A stretch of 64,000 bases of DNA from Tsukamurella ocularis (GCF_024807615.1 NZ_JANUCJ010000002.1:186001-250000), one strand, 5' to 3'; positions 17,539 to 28,440 are shown, counted from the stretch's first letter. Notes: generated from the sequence alone by a model not told the origin. Program-made: numbers and translations.

Positions 17539-18311
17539 TGCTCGCCTCCCCTCGCCGCGATCACTCGGACGGTCGCGGCGGCCACGTCCTCCTCAGACAC
17601 CTCGACGGCGCCGTCCGCGGTGATGGCTATCGCCGTCGGATAGAGCTTGCGGAGCACGTCGGGACCACCGGTCGCGGTGTCGTCGTCGGCCGCGTCGAAC
17701 AGGGCCTCCGCGGCCACGTCCAGCGCACCGTCGGCGTCGAGACCGGGGCGGAAGCGCTTCTTGATCGACGACTTCGCCCACGCAGAGCCCGAGCCGATCG
17801 AGTGGTAGCCCACCTCGTCGTGCCAGTCGCCGGTGACGTCGTAGGAGACGATCCGGCCGCGGGCCTGCGCCTCGTCGAAGCCGACCAGGAGCGGTACGGC
17901 GGCGAGGCCCTGCAGCGCGGCGCCGAAATTGCTGCGCACCATGCCGGCCAGGCGATTCGCCTTGCCCTCGAAGGTCAGGGGCACGCCCTCGATCTTCTCG
18001 TAGTGCTCCAACTCCACCGTGAACAGCTTCACGATTTGCTTGGCGATCCCCGCGGTTCCGGCGATGCCGACCGCGGTCAACTCGTCGGTGACGAAGGTCT
18101 TGACGATGTCGCGCTGCGCGATGAGATTGCCCATGGTGGCGCGGCGATCACCCGCGAGCAGCACTCCGCCGTCGAAGGCCACGGCGACGATCGTGGTGCC
18201 GTGCGGGACGTCGGGCGCACCGTCGGACCCGGTACCCCGGCCGGGCAGCGCCTCGGGGGCCACCGCGGCGAGGTGCTCGACGAACGACGATCCGCCGCGC
18301 AGCGGCGTCAC
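17535..18311 (-). CDS. prcB: 20S proteasome beta subunit PrcB
   Basis: PrcB is the proteolytic subunit. The 258-residue precursor carries a 38-residue propeptide ending in PHG; autocleavage would expose Thr39 ([19 protein letters not shown]) as the N-terminal nucleophile. Asp and Lys partners are present in [10 protein letters not shown] and in the segment around VKTF. The start overlaps the pup stop and the end overlaps prcA, so pup-prcB-prcA form one coupled unit. Confidence 0.96.
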   Translation of the reverse strand: MTPLRGGSSFVEHLAAVAPEALPGRGTGSDGAPDVPHGTTIVAVAFDGGVLLAGDRRATMGNLIAQRDIVKTFVTDELTAVGIAGTAGIAKQIVKLFTVELEHYEKIEGVPLTFEGKANRLAGMVRSNFGAALQGLAAVPLLVGFDEAQARGRIVSYDVTGDWHDEVGYHSIGSGSAWAKSSIKKRFRPGLDADGALDVAAEALFDAADDDTATGGPDVLRKLYPTAIAITADGAVEVSEEDVAAATVRVIAARGGEQ

Positions 18312-18502
18312 TGGCCGCCCTTCTGCACGTACGCACGCACGAAGTCCTCGGCGTTCTCCTCGAGCACGTCGTCGATCTCGTCCAGCAGATCGTCCGTCTC
18401 GTCGGTCAGCTTCTCGATGCGCTCCTGGCCGGCACCCGACGGTGCACCCGTGGCATCCTCGTCATCTCCGCCGCCGCCACGCTTGACCTGCTCCTGCGCC
18501 AT
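18308..18502 (-). CDS. pup: Prokaryotic ubiquitin-like protein Pup
   Basis: Pup is the 64-residue disordered tag. The central helix-forming stretch ([20 protein letters not shown]) binds Mpa. The C-terminus is GGQ, so Dop must deamidate the terminal Gln to Glu before PafA can use it. An AAGGAGG ribosome site (18510-18516 on the complementary strand) sits 7 nt before the ATG. It is coupled to prcB. Confidence 0.96.
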   Translation of the reverse strand: MAQEQVKRGGGGDDEDATGAPSGAGQERIEKLTDETDDLLDEIDDVLEENAEDFVRAYVQKGGQ

Positions 18503-18552
18503 CTCGCTGCCTCCTTAGCGACCGAATCCGGGCCGCATGACCCGATGTGCCA

Positions 18553-18558
18553 ACACTA
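18553..18558 (-). promoter_or_regulatory. Predicted -10 element of pup-prcBA
   Basis: TAGTGT on the minus strand about 50 bp upstream of the pup ATG would give a leader of some 45 nt that includes the strong AAGGAGG site. Unlike many neighbours, this operon therefore looks leadered. Confidence 0.4.
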
Positions 18559-18576
18559 CCGGCCTGGACTGCTCTC

Positions 18577-18963
18577 GTGGATCCGTACACGCCGCCCGGC
18601 ACGTCCGAACCGGTGCTCGCGAGGATCGGCGACATCCATTGCACCCGAACCGAGGTGATCGCCCGACCGGGACCTTCCCAATCACCGGCGCACAATGGAC
18701 TGTGACGAATCACGGCGTGACGACGCGAGAGATCCCCACGTGGGCGATGGTGCTCGCCGTCGTAGGCCGCCTTCGTGGTGTGTCTCGTCTCGCTGTTCTT
18801 CCTGGTCGCCAGGGAGGACCGCGCGCAGGGATTCGTGCAGGTCACCGTCTTCGGTCCTGAGGGGCGTTCGTCCACCACGAGCGTGCCCGTGCACTCCTGT
18901 GCGGCCCTACACGTCGTCTTCAACCGCGTCGGATACGCCCGAAACCTCGCCATCGGCATGTAG
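18577..18963 (+). pseudogene. Frameshifted small membrane-protein gene
   Basis: Read with two corrections, this stretch encodes a ~129-residue protein of a common actinobacterial family of small two-part membrane proteins. The parts are VDPYTPPGTSEPVLARIGDI in frame 1, GTFPITGAQWTVTNHGVTT then REIPTWAMVLAVVG in a second frame, and AFVVCLVSLFFLVAREDRAQ then GFVQVTVFGPEG, ending NRVGYARNLAIGM, back in frame 1. The first shift is an apparent 1-nt loss near 18668-18671 and the second a 1-nt gain near 18768-18772. In frame 1 translation stops at 18703-18705. A sequencing error cannot be excluded, as both sites are in short G/C runs. Function of the family is not known to me. Confidence 0.65.
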
Positions 18964-18986
18964 CCCGACGGTCCGCCGTCACGGGC

Positions 18987-19052
18987 AACACTTCTCGAAG
19001 CGTTCTGCGACTCGCCGGGCCGAAACCGTCGCAGAACGCTTCGGAAAGTGTT
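18987..19052. repeat. Imperfect 25-bp inverted repeat, possible bidirectional terminator
   Basis: Arms 18987-19011 and 19028-19052 are complementary at 23 of 25 positions around a 16-nt spacer. Each arm contains GAAGCGTTCTGCGAC or its complement. It sits between the converging frameshifted gene and the Ddn-like gene. The stem is far longer than a usual terminator and there is no T-run, so a small repeat element is an alternative. Confidence 0.7.
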
Positions 19053-19077
19053 CGTCAGCGGATGCGGGTGCCGTCGA

Positions 19078-19536
19078 TCAGGCGGGGCGGAGGCGGACCA
19101 CCGGGATCGGGCGCGTCGTCTTGCGCTGGTAGGCGGTGTAGCGGCCGCCGTTGTTGGCATCGGCGAGGTCCCAGAGCCGCTGGTAGTCGGTGTCGCCGGG
19201 CTTCAGCGCCTCGACGGTGGCCGGGAAGCGGTCGGTCGCGACCTGCACGTCGACGGTGCCGGCCTTGACCATGTTGTGGAACCAGGCCGGATTACGGGGA
19301 GCGCCGCCCATGGAGGCGACTACGACGTAGTCGTCACCGTCGCGCACGTAGGTGAGGACCGTGGTGCGGGGCTCGCTCGACTTCGCCCCGACGGTGCGCA
19401 CGATGAGGCTGGGCACACCGAAGAGCATCTTGTGCCCGATGCGGCCGCCGGAGCGCACGTAGAGCTCGCCGTGCGCCTTGAGCACCTCCGGGAAGGCCTT
19501 GGCGTAGAGCTTCCCCACTTCGCGACCGATGTCCAT
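19078..19536 (-). CDS. Deazaflavin (F420)-dependent nitroreductase family protein
   Basis: This is a 152-residue Ddn-like split-barrel protein. Typical motifs are KMLFGVPSLIVRTVGAKSSEPRTTVLTYV (a phosphate-contacting GAKSG-like turn), DDYVVVASMGGAPRNPAWFHN and GRYTAYQRKTTRPIPVVRL. Members use F420H2 to reduce quinones or nitro compounds; the substrate here is unknown. It starts 4 nt after the dop stop, so it is co-transcribed with dop. This is an uncommon companion for a pupylation gene. Confidence 0.87.
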   Translation of the reverse strand: MDIGREVGKLYAKAFPEVLKAHGELYVRSGGRIGHKMLFGVPSLIVRTVGAKSSEPRTTVLTYVRDGDDYVVVASMGGAPRNPAWFHNMVKAGTVDVQVATDRFPATVEALKPGDTDYQRLWDLADANNGGRYTAYQRKTTRPIPVVRLRPA

Positions 19537-19540
19537 GGCC

Positions 19541-21031
19541 CTAGCCTCGCAGAGAATCGACGAGCTCGCGCGCGGAGGCGGCGTCGTCGAGCAACCGGCC
19601 GACGTGCTCCTTGGTGCCGCGCAGCGGCTCCAGGGTGGGTATCCGGACCAGCGACTCGGCGCCGACGTCGAAGATGACGGAATCCCAGCTGGCGGCGGCG
19701 ATCTCGGTACCGAAGCGGCGCATGCACTCGCCGCGGAAGTAGGCGCGGGTGGACTCGGGCGGCGCGGTGACGGCGTCCATCACCTGCTGCTCGGTGACCA
19801 GACGCTTCATCGACCCGCGGGCGACGAGCCGGTTGTACAGGCCCTTGTCGAGTCGCACGTCGGAGTACTGCAGGTCCACGAGCTGCAGCTTCGACGCCGC
19901 CCAGCCCAGGCCCTCGCGCTGCCGGATGCCCTCGAGCAGGCGTAGCTTGGCCGGCCAGTCGAGCTCGTCCGCGAGCCGCAGCGGATCGTCGGCCAGGGTG
20001 TCGAGGACGCGCACCCAGGTGGCATGGACGTCCAACGCGCGGGCGTCATCGGACCCGTCCAGGAAGGCGCCGACGCGGTCGGCGTAGGCGCGCTGAAGAT
20101 CGAGCGCCGTCATCGTCCGGCCGTCCGCAAGCTCGAGCACTCCCGTCAACGAAAGGTCGCGCGAGACCTGGTGCACCGCGGTCACCGGGGTCGCGAGCTG
20201 CAGGTCCGACAGGTCGACGCCCGCCTCGATCAGGTCCAGGACCAGCGCCGACGTGCCCACCTTGAGGTACGTGGAGGTCTCGGCGAGGTTGGCATCGCCG
20301 ATGATCACGTGCAACCGGCGGTACTTGTCCGGATCGGCGTGCGGCTCGTCGCGGGTGTTGATGATGCCGCGCTTGAGGGTGGTCTCGAGACCCACCTCGA
20401 CCTCGATGTAGTCGGCTCGCTGCGAGAGCTGGAAGCCCGGCTCGTCGCCGTTGGCGCCGATGCCGACGCGGCCGCTGCCGGTGAAGACCTGCCGGGTCAC
20501 GAAGAAGGGCGTCAGGCCGGTGACGATCGACGCGAAGGGGGTCTCGCGCCGGCACAGATAGTTCTCGTGCGTGCCGTACGAGGCGCCCTTGCCGTCGATG
20601 TTGTTCTTGTACAACTGCAGCGCCGGGGCGCCGGGCACCGTCGAGGCGTAGCGAGCCGCTGCATCCATCACCCGCTCCCCCGCCTTGTCCCAGATCACCG
20701 CGTCGAGCGGGTCGGTGACCTCGGGCGCGGAGTACTCGGGGTGCGCGTGGTCGACGTAGAGCCGCGCGCCGTTGGTGAGGATCATATTGGCCGCGCCGAT
20801 CTCGTCGGCGTCGATGATCGGCGCCGGGCCGCCGCGGCCGAGATCGAAGCCGCGGGCGTCGCGTAGCGGCGATTCCAGGTCGTAGTCCCACCGGGTGCGC
20901 TTGGCGCGCGGCACCGCCGCGGCCGCCGCGTAGGCGAGCACCGCCTGGGTGGACGTGAGGATCGGATTGGCGGTGGGATCCTTCGGCGCGGAGATCCCGT
21001 ACTCGACCTCGGTCCCGATGATGCGCTGCAT
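19541..21031 (-). CDS. dop: Pup deamidase/depupylase Dop
   Basis: Dop deamidates Pup's C-terminal Gln and also removes Pup from tagged proteins. The 496-residue protein begins [16 protein letters not shown], has the longer N-terminal loop typical of Dop (about residues 38-78) that PafA lacks, and carries the catalytic Asp94 in [11 protein letters not shown]. Shared ligase-fold motifs [20 protein letters not shown] and [21 protein letters not shown] are present. The ATG at 21031 is 7 nt after TAGGCT (21039-21044), so the transcript may be leaderless. It lies downstream of the FHA-ABC gene. Confidence 0.96.
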   Translation of the reverse strand: MQRIIGTEVEYGISAPKDPTANPILTSTQAVLAYAAAAAVPRAKRTRWDYDLESPLRDARGFDLGRGGPAPIIDADEIGAANMILTNGARLYVDHAHPEYSAPEVTDPLDAVIWDKAGERVMDAAARYASTVPGAPALQLYKNNIDGKGASYGTHENYLCRRETPFASIVTGLTPFFVTRQVFTGSGRVGIGANGDEPGFQLSQRADYIEVEVGLETTLKRGIINTRDEPHADPDKYRRLHVIIGDANLAETSTYLKVGTSALVLDLIEAGVDLSDLQLATPVTAVHQVSRDLSLTGVLELADGRTMTALDLQRAYADRVGAFLDGSDDARALDVHATWVRVLDTLADDPLRLADELDWPAKLRLLEGIRQREGLGWAASKLQLVDLQYSDVRLDKGLYNRLVARGSMKRLVTEQQVMDAVTAPPESTRAYFRGECMRRFGTEIAAASWDSVIFDVGAESLVRIPTLEPLRGTKEHVGRLLDDAASARELVDSLRG

Positions 21032-21102
21032 GGTGTCCAGCCTATCGGGGCTGATCCCGCCCGCTCGCCCCGCTCCCGGCGGCGGCGACCATCACCCGTC
21101 CA

Positions 21103-23703
21103 TCAGGCCGACTGCCGCCCGATCCGCCAGCGCGTCGCGGCCCACAGCGCGACCGCCATCAGTGCGAGCACGCCGATCGAGATGCCCCAGTGCATGGGCG
21201 TCGAGTCCCACAGGGGATCGATCGCTTGCATGGTCGGCCGCCCGGAGACCGCGTCGATCTGCTTCTGCAGCTCGACGGTGGACGCGCTCGCCGCGAAGCC
21301 CCAGCGCGACGGGAACAGCCACGAGATCTGCTCCAGGCCCACGCGATCGTGCAGCGTGAACAGTCCGCCGCTCATCACCAGCTGCACCATGACGACAACC
21401 ACGAGCATGGGCATCACCTGCTCGCTGGACCTGGCCAGCGCGGAGATCAGCAGGCCCACCAGCGTGGACACGCACGCGAGAACCGCGATGTCGATGACCA
21501 GCTCGACGGGCGCGCTGGCCAGCACCGATCCCTGCGCCGTCGACTGCTTCACACCGACGATGACGATCGCCATCATCATGGCCGCCTGGATGGCGGCCGC
21601 GATGAAGTACACCAGCGTCTTCGCCGACAGATACGCGCCCGACCCGAGTCCGACGGCACGTTCGCGCTGGAAGATCGCGCGCTCGCCGACGAGATCACGC
21701 GAGGTCAGGGCGGCGCCCATGAAACAGGCGCCCACGACCAGCAGGACGAGGATCATCTTCGCGCCGCTGTAGCCGTCCGGGAGCGAGTACGGCGAGGCCA
21801 GGCCGTCGTCCGCGGGCACGAGCAAGGTGATCCCGCCGAGTACGAGCGGCAACAGCAGCAGGAAGACGAGGTAGGCACGGTCGGCGAGGATCAGCCGGAC
21901 CTGGCGTCGCGCGATCACCGAAAGCTGCTTGCGCACCGAGGTCTTCCGCGCCTTCGTAGGGGACGGCGGCGCGCCCGTGGGCGCGGGCGGCGGCGGGGCG
22001 GGGTGCGCCGACCGGTACCGCTGCCATGCCACGTCGGGCTGCTTGGCGGCGAAATCGAAGATCTCGGCCCAGTCGCTCGTGCCCATCGCGGCCTTCACGC
22101 CCTTCGGCGAGCCGCAGTACGCGGTCTTGCCGCCGGGCGCGAGCAGCAGGACCTGGTCGCACATGTCGATGTGAGTCAGCGAGTGGGTCACGACGATCAC
22201 GACGCGCCCTGCGTCGGCCAGGCGGCGCAGGGTCTGCATGACCTGGCGGTCCAGCGCCGGGTCGAGACCCGACGTGGGCTCATCGAGGATGAGCAGCGAC
22301 GGACCGGTGAGGAGCTCCATGGCGACGGACGCGCGCTTGCGCTGGCCGCCGGAGAGCTTGTCCACGCGGGTCTGCTTGTGCTCGGTGAGCTGCAGCTCCG
22401 CGAGCACGCCGTCGATCACCTGGTCGCGGTCGGCCTTCGACATGTCAGGAGGCAGGCGCAACTCCGCGGCGAACCGGAGCGCCTGCTGCAGCGTGAGCTG
22501 GCGGTGCAGTACGTCGTCCTGCGGGACCATGCCGATGCGGGAGCGGAGCGCGTCGAAGTCGCGGTGCACGTCGCGGCCCTCGAACTCGACCCGGCCCGCC
22601 GTCGGCGTGACGGCGCCCGAGACCACCCGGGACACCGTCGACTTGCCGGCGCCCGACGGGCCGATCACGGCCGTCAGCGTGCCCGGGGCGGCGCGGAAGT
22701 CGACCCCGTGCAGCAGCGTCTTGTTGCCGTCGACGGTGAGCGTGATGCCCTGTACCGCCAGGCCGGCGCCCGCGAACTGCTGGGCCTTCGGGCGCTCGAG
22801 CCGGCCCTGCTCGACGATGAGGTCTGAGTTGCCGACGGTGACCAGGTCGCCGTCGCGCAAGGACGTCGGGCCTCCGATGCGCCGGCCGTTGACCTGCGTA
22901 CCGTTTGCCGAGCCCAGGTCCTCGATGACCAGGCCCTGCGGGCCCGTGAGCAGGCGGGCGTGGCGGCGCGAGACCAGCATGTCACCGATCGCGATGTCGT
23001 TGTCGGGCGTGCGGCCGATCGTCAGCTGGCCGGTGCCGACGGGCCGCGAGGGCATCTTCGCCACCTGGTACAGACCGGTGTTACCGGCCATGGCGCGCAG
23101 GTGCGGCGCGACGTCGCCCGTCGGGCGGGACGGGACCGGGGCCTGCTGCGCGGGGATCGGGGCCGACGGTGCCTGCTGGCGCGGGGGCAGCTGCATCGGG
23201 CGAGACGGGGGCGCCGGGGTGGGCGGCGGCCCCGATACCGGTCCCGCGTTCGACGGGATGCCGCCGGTCGCGGGCGGCGGGGGCGTCCGGGGCACCGGAT
23301 TCGACGGTGCGCGGCGCGCCGCCGGGAGCTGCTGGACCGGTTGCTGCGCGGCAGCGGGCGGCGGAGTCCGGGGCGGCGGCGGGGGCGGCGTGTTCGACCT
23401 GGTTGCCGCCGAGAAGGTGACGGGAGCGCCTGTCCGCGGGTCACCGAACATCAGCTGCTGGGTGCCGCTCAGCGCGATCGTCGGGCGCCGGACCCCGCCC
23501 ACGAACACGCCGTTCGTGCTGCGGTCCGTGAGGATCCACCCCGTCGGTCCCGCGGACGCCACGGCGTGCGTCCGCGAGACCAACGGGTGGTTGATCGTCA
23601 CGTCCGATTCGAGGGTGCGCCCGAAGGTCACCGTCTTACCGGGGGCGAAGGTCAGCGTCTGCCCGTCCACTGTGACGGTGAGAACCGCAGTATCCGTACT
23701 CAT
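21103..23703 (-). CDS. FHA-domain ABC transporter, fused ATPase-permease (Rv1747-like)
   Basis: This protein of about 866 residues has five parts: an N-terminal FHA domain (FGRTLESDVTIN...SRTHA, about residues 20-95), a Pro-rich linker (about 105-210), a second FHA domain (IGRTPDNDIAIG...SRRHARL...GSANGTQVNG, about 225-305), an ABC ATPase (GPSGAGKST, LSGGQRKR, LLILDEPTSGLD) and an ABC2-type permease with about six membrane helices. In M. tuberculosis, Rv1747 is a phosphorylation-controlled exporter with the same layout and near-equal length. Both FHA domains keep the GR, SxxH and NG residues needed to bind phospho-Thr. The ATG at 23703 is preferred over the GTG three bases upstream; a TAGAAT hexamer lies 8 nt before it. 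The location between mpa and dop is unusual. Confidence 0.9.
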   Translation of the reverse strand: MSTDTAVLTVTVDGQTLTFAPGKTVTFGRTLESDVTINHPLVSRTHAVASAGPTGWILTDRSTNGVFVGGVRRPTIALSGTQQLMFGDPRTGAPVTFSAATRSNTPPPPPPRTPPPAAAQQPVQQLPAARRAPSNPVPRTPPPPATGGIPSNAGPVSGPPPTPAPPSRPMQLPPRQQAPSAPIPAQQAPVPSRPTGDVAPHLRAMAGNTGLYQVAKMPSRPVGTGQLTIGRTPDNDIAIGDMLVSRRHARLLTGPQGLVIEDLGSANGTQVNGRRIGGPTSLRDGDLVTVGNSDLIVEQGRLERPKAQQFAGAGLAVQGITLTVDGNKTLLHGVDFRAAPGTLTAVIGPSGAGKSTVSRVVSGAVTPTAGRVEFEGRDVHRDFDALRSRIGMVPQDDVLHRQLTLQQALRFAAELRLPPDMSKADRDQVIDGVLAELQLTEHKQTRVDKLSGGQRKRASVAMELLTGPSLLILDEPTSGLDPALDRQVMQTLRRLADAGRVVIVVTHSLTHIDMCDQVLLLAPGGKTAYCGSPKGVKAAMGTSDWAEIFDFAAKQPDVAWQRYRSAHPAPPPPAPTGAPPSPTKARKTSVRKQLSVIARRQVRLILADRAYLVFLLLLPLVLGGITLLVPADDGLASPYSLPDGYSGAKMILVLLVVGACFMGAALTSRDLVGERAIFQRERAVGLGSGAYLSAKTLVYFIAAAIQAAMMMAIVIVGVKQSTAQGSVLASAPVELVIDIAVLACVSTLVGLLISALARSSEQVMPMLVVVVMVQLVMSGGLFTLHDRVGLEQISWLFPSRWGFAASASTVELQKQIDAVSGRPTMQAIDPLWDSTPMHWGISIGVLALMAVALWAATRWRIGRQSA

Positions 23704-23772
23704 CACGGAGCATTCTATTCAGACGCCGCTTGCCCTGGGCTTATGCCGCGCTTGTTGTGCGACTGCAGCGCC

Positions 23773-25500
23773 CTACAGGTACTGGCCGGTGTTGTTCTCC
23801 GTGTCGATAGCCCGGGAGGCGCTCGAGTTCTTGCCGGTCACCAGCGTGCGGATGTACACGATCCGCTCGCCCTTCTTGCCCGAGATCCGCGCCCAGTCGT
23901 CGGGGTTGGTCGTGTTGGGCAGGTCCTCGTTCTCGGCGAACTCGTCGACGATGGACTCCAACAGATGCGTGATCCGCAAGCCGGGCTGTCCCGTCTCGAG
24001 GAAGCTCTTGATAGCGTGCTTCTTCGCCCGGTCCACGACGTTCTGGATCATCGCGCCGGAGTTGAAGTCCTTGAAGTACATGACCTCCTTGTCGCCGTTG
24101 GCGTAGGTCACCTCCAGGAACCGGTTGTCGTCGGTCTCCGCGTACATCCGCTCGACGACGCGCTCGATCATCGCCTTCACGCAGGCCTCGCGGTCACCGT
24201 CGAACTCGGCCAGATCGTCCTCGTGGATCGGGAGCTCGGGCGTGAGGTACTTCGAGAAGATGTCGATCGCGCCCTCGGCGTCGGGCCTCTCGATCTTGAT
24301 CTTCACGTCGAGTCGACCGGGGCGGAGGATCGCCGGATCGATCATGTCCTCGCGGTTGGAGGCGCCGATCACGATGACGTTCTCAAGCCCTTCGACACCG
24401 TCGATCTCCGAGAGCAGCTGCGGCACGACGGTGGTCTCGACGTCCGAGCTGACGCCCGAGCCACGGGTGCGGAAGATCGAGTCCATCTCGTCGAAGAAGA
24501 CGATGACGGGCGTGCCCTCGGACGCCTTCTCGCGGGCCCGCTGGAAGATCAGGCGGATGTGCCGCTCGGTCTCGCCGACGAACTTGTTCAGCAGCTCGGG
24601 GCCCTTGATGTTGAGGAAGTAGGACTTGACCTCGCGCGAGTCGTCGCCGCGAACCTCGGCGATCTTCTTCGCGAGCGAGTTCGCCACGGCCTTCGCGATG
24701 AGCGTCTTGCCGTTGCCGGGCGGGCCGTAGAGCAGCACGCCCTTGGGCGGACGCAGCGAGTAGTCCTTGAACAGGTCCTTGTGCAGGAAGGGCAGCTCGA
24801 CGGCGTCGCGGATCAGCTCGATCTGCCGGCCCAGGCCGCCGATGTCCGAGTAGTCGACGTCCGGCACCTCCTCCAGGACCAGATCCTCGACCTCGGCCTT
24901 GGGGATGCGCTCGAAGGCGTAGCCGGCCTTGGTGTCGACCAGCAGCGAGTCTCCGATGCGCAGCTTGCGGTTCGGCAGCCCGAACTCGTCGAGACCGGGA
25001 TCCTCGGAGGCCTGCAGGGCCAGCGGCGCGGCCAGGCGCACCACGCGCTCCTCGTCGGCATGCCCGACGACCAGGGCGCGGGTCCCGTCATCCAGGATCT
25101 CGCGGAGCGTGGAGATCTCGCCCACCGTCTCGTACTCCCCCGCCTCGACCACGGTCAGCGCCTCGTTGAGGCGCACCGTCTGGCCCGTGCGGAAGCTGAC
25201 GACGTCCAGGTTCGGGGAGCACGTGAGCCGCATCTTGCGCCCGGACGTGAAGACGTCCACCGTGTCGTCCTCGTAGGTGCCCAGGAGCACGCCGTAGCCC
25301 GACGGGGGCTGCCCCAGCCGCTCGACCTCCTCGCGGAGCGTGAGCAGCTGATTGCGGGCATCGCGCAGCGTCTCGAGCAGCTTCGCGTTGCGGGTGGTGA
25401 GCGCGTCGACGCGCTCGCGCAGCACGGCCGCGGACGTGGCCTGCGGGGCGGACGAGTCCGCCGACGCGGCCGAGGGACGGGTCGGATCCGGTTCCGTCAC
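23773..25500 (-). CDS. mpa: Proteasome-associated ATPase Mpa/ARC
   Basis: Mpa is the hexameric AAA+ unfoldase that binds Pup and feeds substrates into PrcAB. The 575-residue protein has an N-terminal coiled coil (about residues 22-65) for Pup docking, tandem OB domains (about 68-200), and the AAA core with Walker A GPPGNGKT at 259-266 and Walker B FFDEMD with Asp337-Glu338. The C-terminus ends GQYL, the hydrophobic-Tyr-X docking tail that enters the PrcA pockets. The start is GTG with AAGGGAG upstream. It is 33 bp downstream of trmI, as in mycobacteria (Rv2118c-Rv2115c region). Confidence 0.96.
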   Translation of the reverse strand: MTEPDPTRPSAASADSSAPQATSAAVLRERVDALTTRNAKLLETLRDARNQLLTLREEVERLGQPPSGYGVLLGTYEDDTVDVFTSGRKMRLTCSPNLDVVSFRTGQTVRLNEALTVVEAGEYETVGEISTLREILDDGTRALVVGHADEERVVRLAAPLALQASEDPGLDEFGLPNRKLRIGDSLLVDTKAGYAFERIPKAEVEDLVLEEVPDVDYSDIGGLGRQIELIRDAVELPFLHKDLFKDYSLRPPKGVLLYGPPGNGKTLIAKAVANSLAKKIAEVRGDDSREVKSYFLNIKGPELLNKFVGETERHIRLIFQRAREKASEGTPVIVFFDEMDSIFRTRGSGVSSDVETTVVPQLLSEIDGVEGLENVIVIGASNREDMIDPAILRPGRLDVKIKIERPDAEGAIDIFSKYLTPELPIHEDDLAEFDGDREACVKAMIERVVERMYAETDDNRFLEVTYANGDKEVMYFKDFNSGAMIQNVVDRAKKHAIKSFLETGQPGLRITHLLESIVDEFAENEDLPNTTNPDDWARISGKKGERIVYIRTLVTGKNSSASRAIDTENNTGQYL

Positions 25501-25533
25501 GAGTGAACTCCCTTTCCGTGGGGACTTCTCACG

Positions 25534-26406
<873 letters not shown>

Positions 26407-26425
26407 CTATCGGTAGGACTGGTGC

Positions 26426-27256
26426 ATGGCCGATAGCGCGTTCTTCCACTCCGCCGGGACCGTCGACGCCGACGGGTTCGAGTACGAGGTCTTCGACCCG
26501 ACGCCGTCCACCGCCAGCGTGTGGGCGGACACCATGCAGCACGGCGCGCCGCCCGCGGCGATCATGGTGCGCGCCATGGAGAAGCTGGTCGGCGACGGCG
26601 GGCGGGTCTCCCGCGTGACGATCGACCTCCTCGGCGTCGTGCCGATCACACGCACCCGCGTGCGGGCCTGGGTCGCGCGGCCCGGCCGCACGATCTCGCT
26701 CATCGCGGCGGAGATGGACTGCGTCGACGGTGCCGGGGAGTACCGCACCGTCGCCAGGGCGCAGGCCTGGGCGCTCGCCGCGTCGGACACCACCGCCATC
26801 GCGCGGGACCTCTCCCCCGCCCTTCCGCCGGCGGGCGCCTCGCAAGGACTCATGCCCGACTTCTTCCGGCACCTGAAGGACCAGGGCTTCTTGGCCGCGT
26901 GCGACTGGAGGTTCGTCGACGGCCCGGACGGGCCGGACGGCGTCAAGCAGTGCTGGATCCGGGCGAAGATGCCGCTCGTCGCCGGTGAGGAGCCCTCGCC
27001 ACTGGTGCAGGTCTTCTCGGTGGTCGACGCCGCGAACGGCATCTCCGCCTACCTCGACCCCACCGCCGTGACCTGGATGAACATGGACATGACAGTGCAT
27101 TTCCACCGGTCGCCGCAGCCCGTCGACGGCTGGGTCGGCCTGCTCGGCGACCAGCTGGTCGGGGGCGAGGGCATCGGCACGACCGTTTCGCGCCTCTACG
27201 ACGGTGCTGGGGCCTTCGCCGTCGGCGCGCAGACGCTCCTCGTCGCCGCCCGCTGA
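26426..27256 (+). CDS. Thioesterase-like double-hotdog protein
   Basis: The 276-residue protein fits the acyl-CoA thioesterase-like superfamily with two hotdog domains. The N-terminal half has PPAAIMVRAMEKLVGDGGRV, VSRVTIDLLGVVPITRTRVR and AWVARPGRTISLIAAEM, matching the TesB-like hotdog pattern; the C-terminal half has MNMDMTVHFHRSPQPVDGWV and GIGTTVSRLYDGAGAFAVGAQ, the usual ending of such proteins. The substrate is unknown. It diverges from trmI and takes the place of the RecB-like Rv2119 in M. tuberculosis. TAGGAC stands 6 nt before the ATG. Confidence 0.82.
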   Translation: MADSAFFHSAGTVDADGFEYEVFDPTPSTASVWADTMQHGAPPAAIMVRAMEKLVGDGGRVSRVTIDLLGVVPITRTRVRAWVARPGRTISLIAAEMDCVDGAGEYRTVARAQAWALAASDTTAIARDLSPALPPAGASQGLMPDFFRHLKDQGFLAACDWRFVDGPDGPDGVKQCWIRAKMPLVAGEEPSPLVQVFSVVDAANGISAYLDPTAVTWMNMDMTVHFHRSPQPVDGWVGLLGDQLVGGEGIGTTVSRLYDGAGAFAVGAQTLLVAAR

Positions 27257-27284
27257 GGGCAGCGCAGAGACGCGGCGGCCGCTG

Positions 27285-28130
27285 TCAGAACCGGCAGCTG
27301 CGGATGTCCGTCATGAGGATCGCCTTGGCGCCTAGCTCGGCGAGGTCGTCCATCACGTCGTTGGCCTCCTTGCGAAGCACCATGGCGCGCACCGCGACCC
27401 AGTTGTCGTCGGCCATGGGGGCCACCGTCGGCGACTCCAGGCCGGGGGTGACGGCGATGGCACCGTCGAGCAGGGTGCGCGGGCAGTCGTAATCGAGCAT
27501 CACGTACTGGCGGCCGAAGACGACGCCCTTGAGCCGCGCGGTGAGCTGGTCGCGGGCGCGGTCCGAGTCGAGGCCGACGCGTTCGATCAGCACACCCTCG
27601 GAATCGCAGAGGGAGTCACCGAAGGCGACCAGGTTGTTCTGCCGCAGGGAACGGCCGGACTCCACGACGTCGGCGATGAGGTCGGCCACGCCGAGCTGGA
27701 TGGAGATCTCGACGGCACCGTCGAGGCGGATCACCTCGGCGTCGAGGCCCCGGTTCGCGAGGTCCCGGCGCACCAGGTTGGGGTATGACGTGGCGACCCG
27801 CTTGCCGCCCAGATCGGCGACGGTCCACTCCTGGCCGGCCGGGCCGGCGTAGCGGAAGGTGGAGCGGCCGAAGCCCAGCGCGAGGCGCTCGGTGAACTCG
27901 GCGCCCGAGTCCAGCGCGAGATCGCGGCCGGTGATGCCCATGTCCAGCTCACCCGAGCCGACGTACAGGGCGATGTCCTTGGGGCGGAGGAAGAAAAACT
28001 CCACCTCGTTGGCGTTGTCGAGGACCGTGAGGTCCTTCGCGTCGGAGCGGCGGCGGTAGCCCGCCTCGCTGAGGATGGCAGCGGCGGCCTCGGAGAGCGC
28101 GCCCTTGTTCGGTACGGCGACCCGCAACAT
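27285..28130 (-). CDS. hisG: ATP phosphoribosyltransferase HisG (long form)
   Basis: HisG joins ATP and PRPP in the first step of histidine synthesis and is feedback-inhibited by histidine. The 281-residue protein begins [16 protein letters not shown] and contains [11 protein letters not shown] and [19 protein letters not shown], the PRPP-binding loop. The C-terminal ACT-like domain ([15 protein letters not shown] to the end) marks the long, self-regulated form, so no HisZ is needed. The ATG at 28130 fits the family; the frame runs 50 codons further upstream into hisE as a shadow. It lies 23 nt after hisE. Confidence 0.95.
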   Translation of the reverse strand: MLRVAVPNKGALSEAAAAILSEAGYRRRSDAKDLTVLDNANEVEFFFLRPKDIALYVGSGELDMGITGRDLALDSGAEFTERLALGFGRSTFRYAGPAGQEWTVADLGGKRVATSYPNLVRRDLANRGLDAEVIRLDGAVEISIQLGVADLIADVVESGRSLRQNNLVAFGDSLCDSEGVLIERVGLDSDRARDQLTARLKGVVFGRQYVMLDYDCPRTLLDGAIAVTPGLESPTVAPMADDNWVAVRAMVLRKEANDVMDDLAELGAKAILMTDIRSCRF

Positions 28131-28153
28131 GTGAGTGGTTCCTTCGGGGAAAG

Positions 28154-28426
28154 TCAGAGGTAGGAGTAGACGTCGTCGAGCGTCAGGCCGCGCTTGACGA
28201 GCAGCACCTGCAGCCAGTACAGCAGCTGCGAGGCCTCCTCGGCGAGGTCCTCGTCGCTCTGATGCTCGGCGGCGATCCACACCTCGCCCGCCTCCTCGAG
28301 CACCTTCTTGCCCAGGAAATGGATACCGCGGTCCAGCGCCTCGACGGTCCCGCTCCCGGCGGGCCGCTCCTCGGCCTTGGCGGCCAACTCCGCGAACAGC
28401 GTCTCCATGGTCTTCACGGAGGTCAT
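28154..28426 (-). CDS. hisE: Phosphoribosyl-ATP pyrophosphatase HisE
   Basis: HisE hydrolyses PR-ATP to PR-AMP, the second step of histidine synthesis. The 90-residue protein has the MazG-like motif pattern: [22 protein letters not shown] and [19 protein letters not shown] with Glu/Asp metal ligands. I chose the ATG at 28426 ([14 protein letters not shown]), close to the mycobacterial length; an internal ATG six codons later is an alternative. hisE and hisG form a two-gene operon. Confidence 0.93.
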   Translation of the reverse strand: MTSVKTMETLFAELAAKAEERPAGSGTVEALDRGIHFLGKKVLEEAGEVWIAAEHQSDEDLAEEASQLLYWLQVLLVKRGLTLDDVYSYL

Positions 28427-28440
28427 TGTCCCACGCGAAC

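Noticed and set aside
22960-25506. An 848-codon plus-strand open frame opposite mpa and part of the FHA-ABC gene
   Set aside because: It is a composition-driven antisense frame with no recognisable domain, while the minus strand encodes textbook Mpa and ABC motifs.
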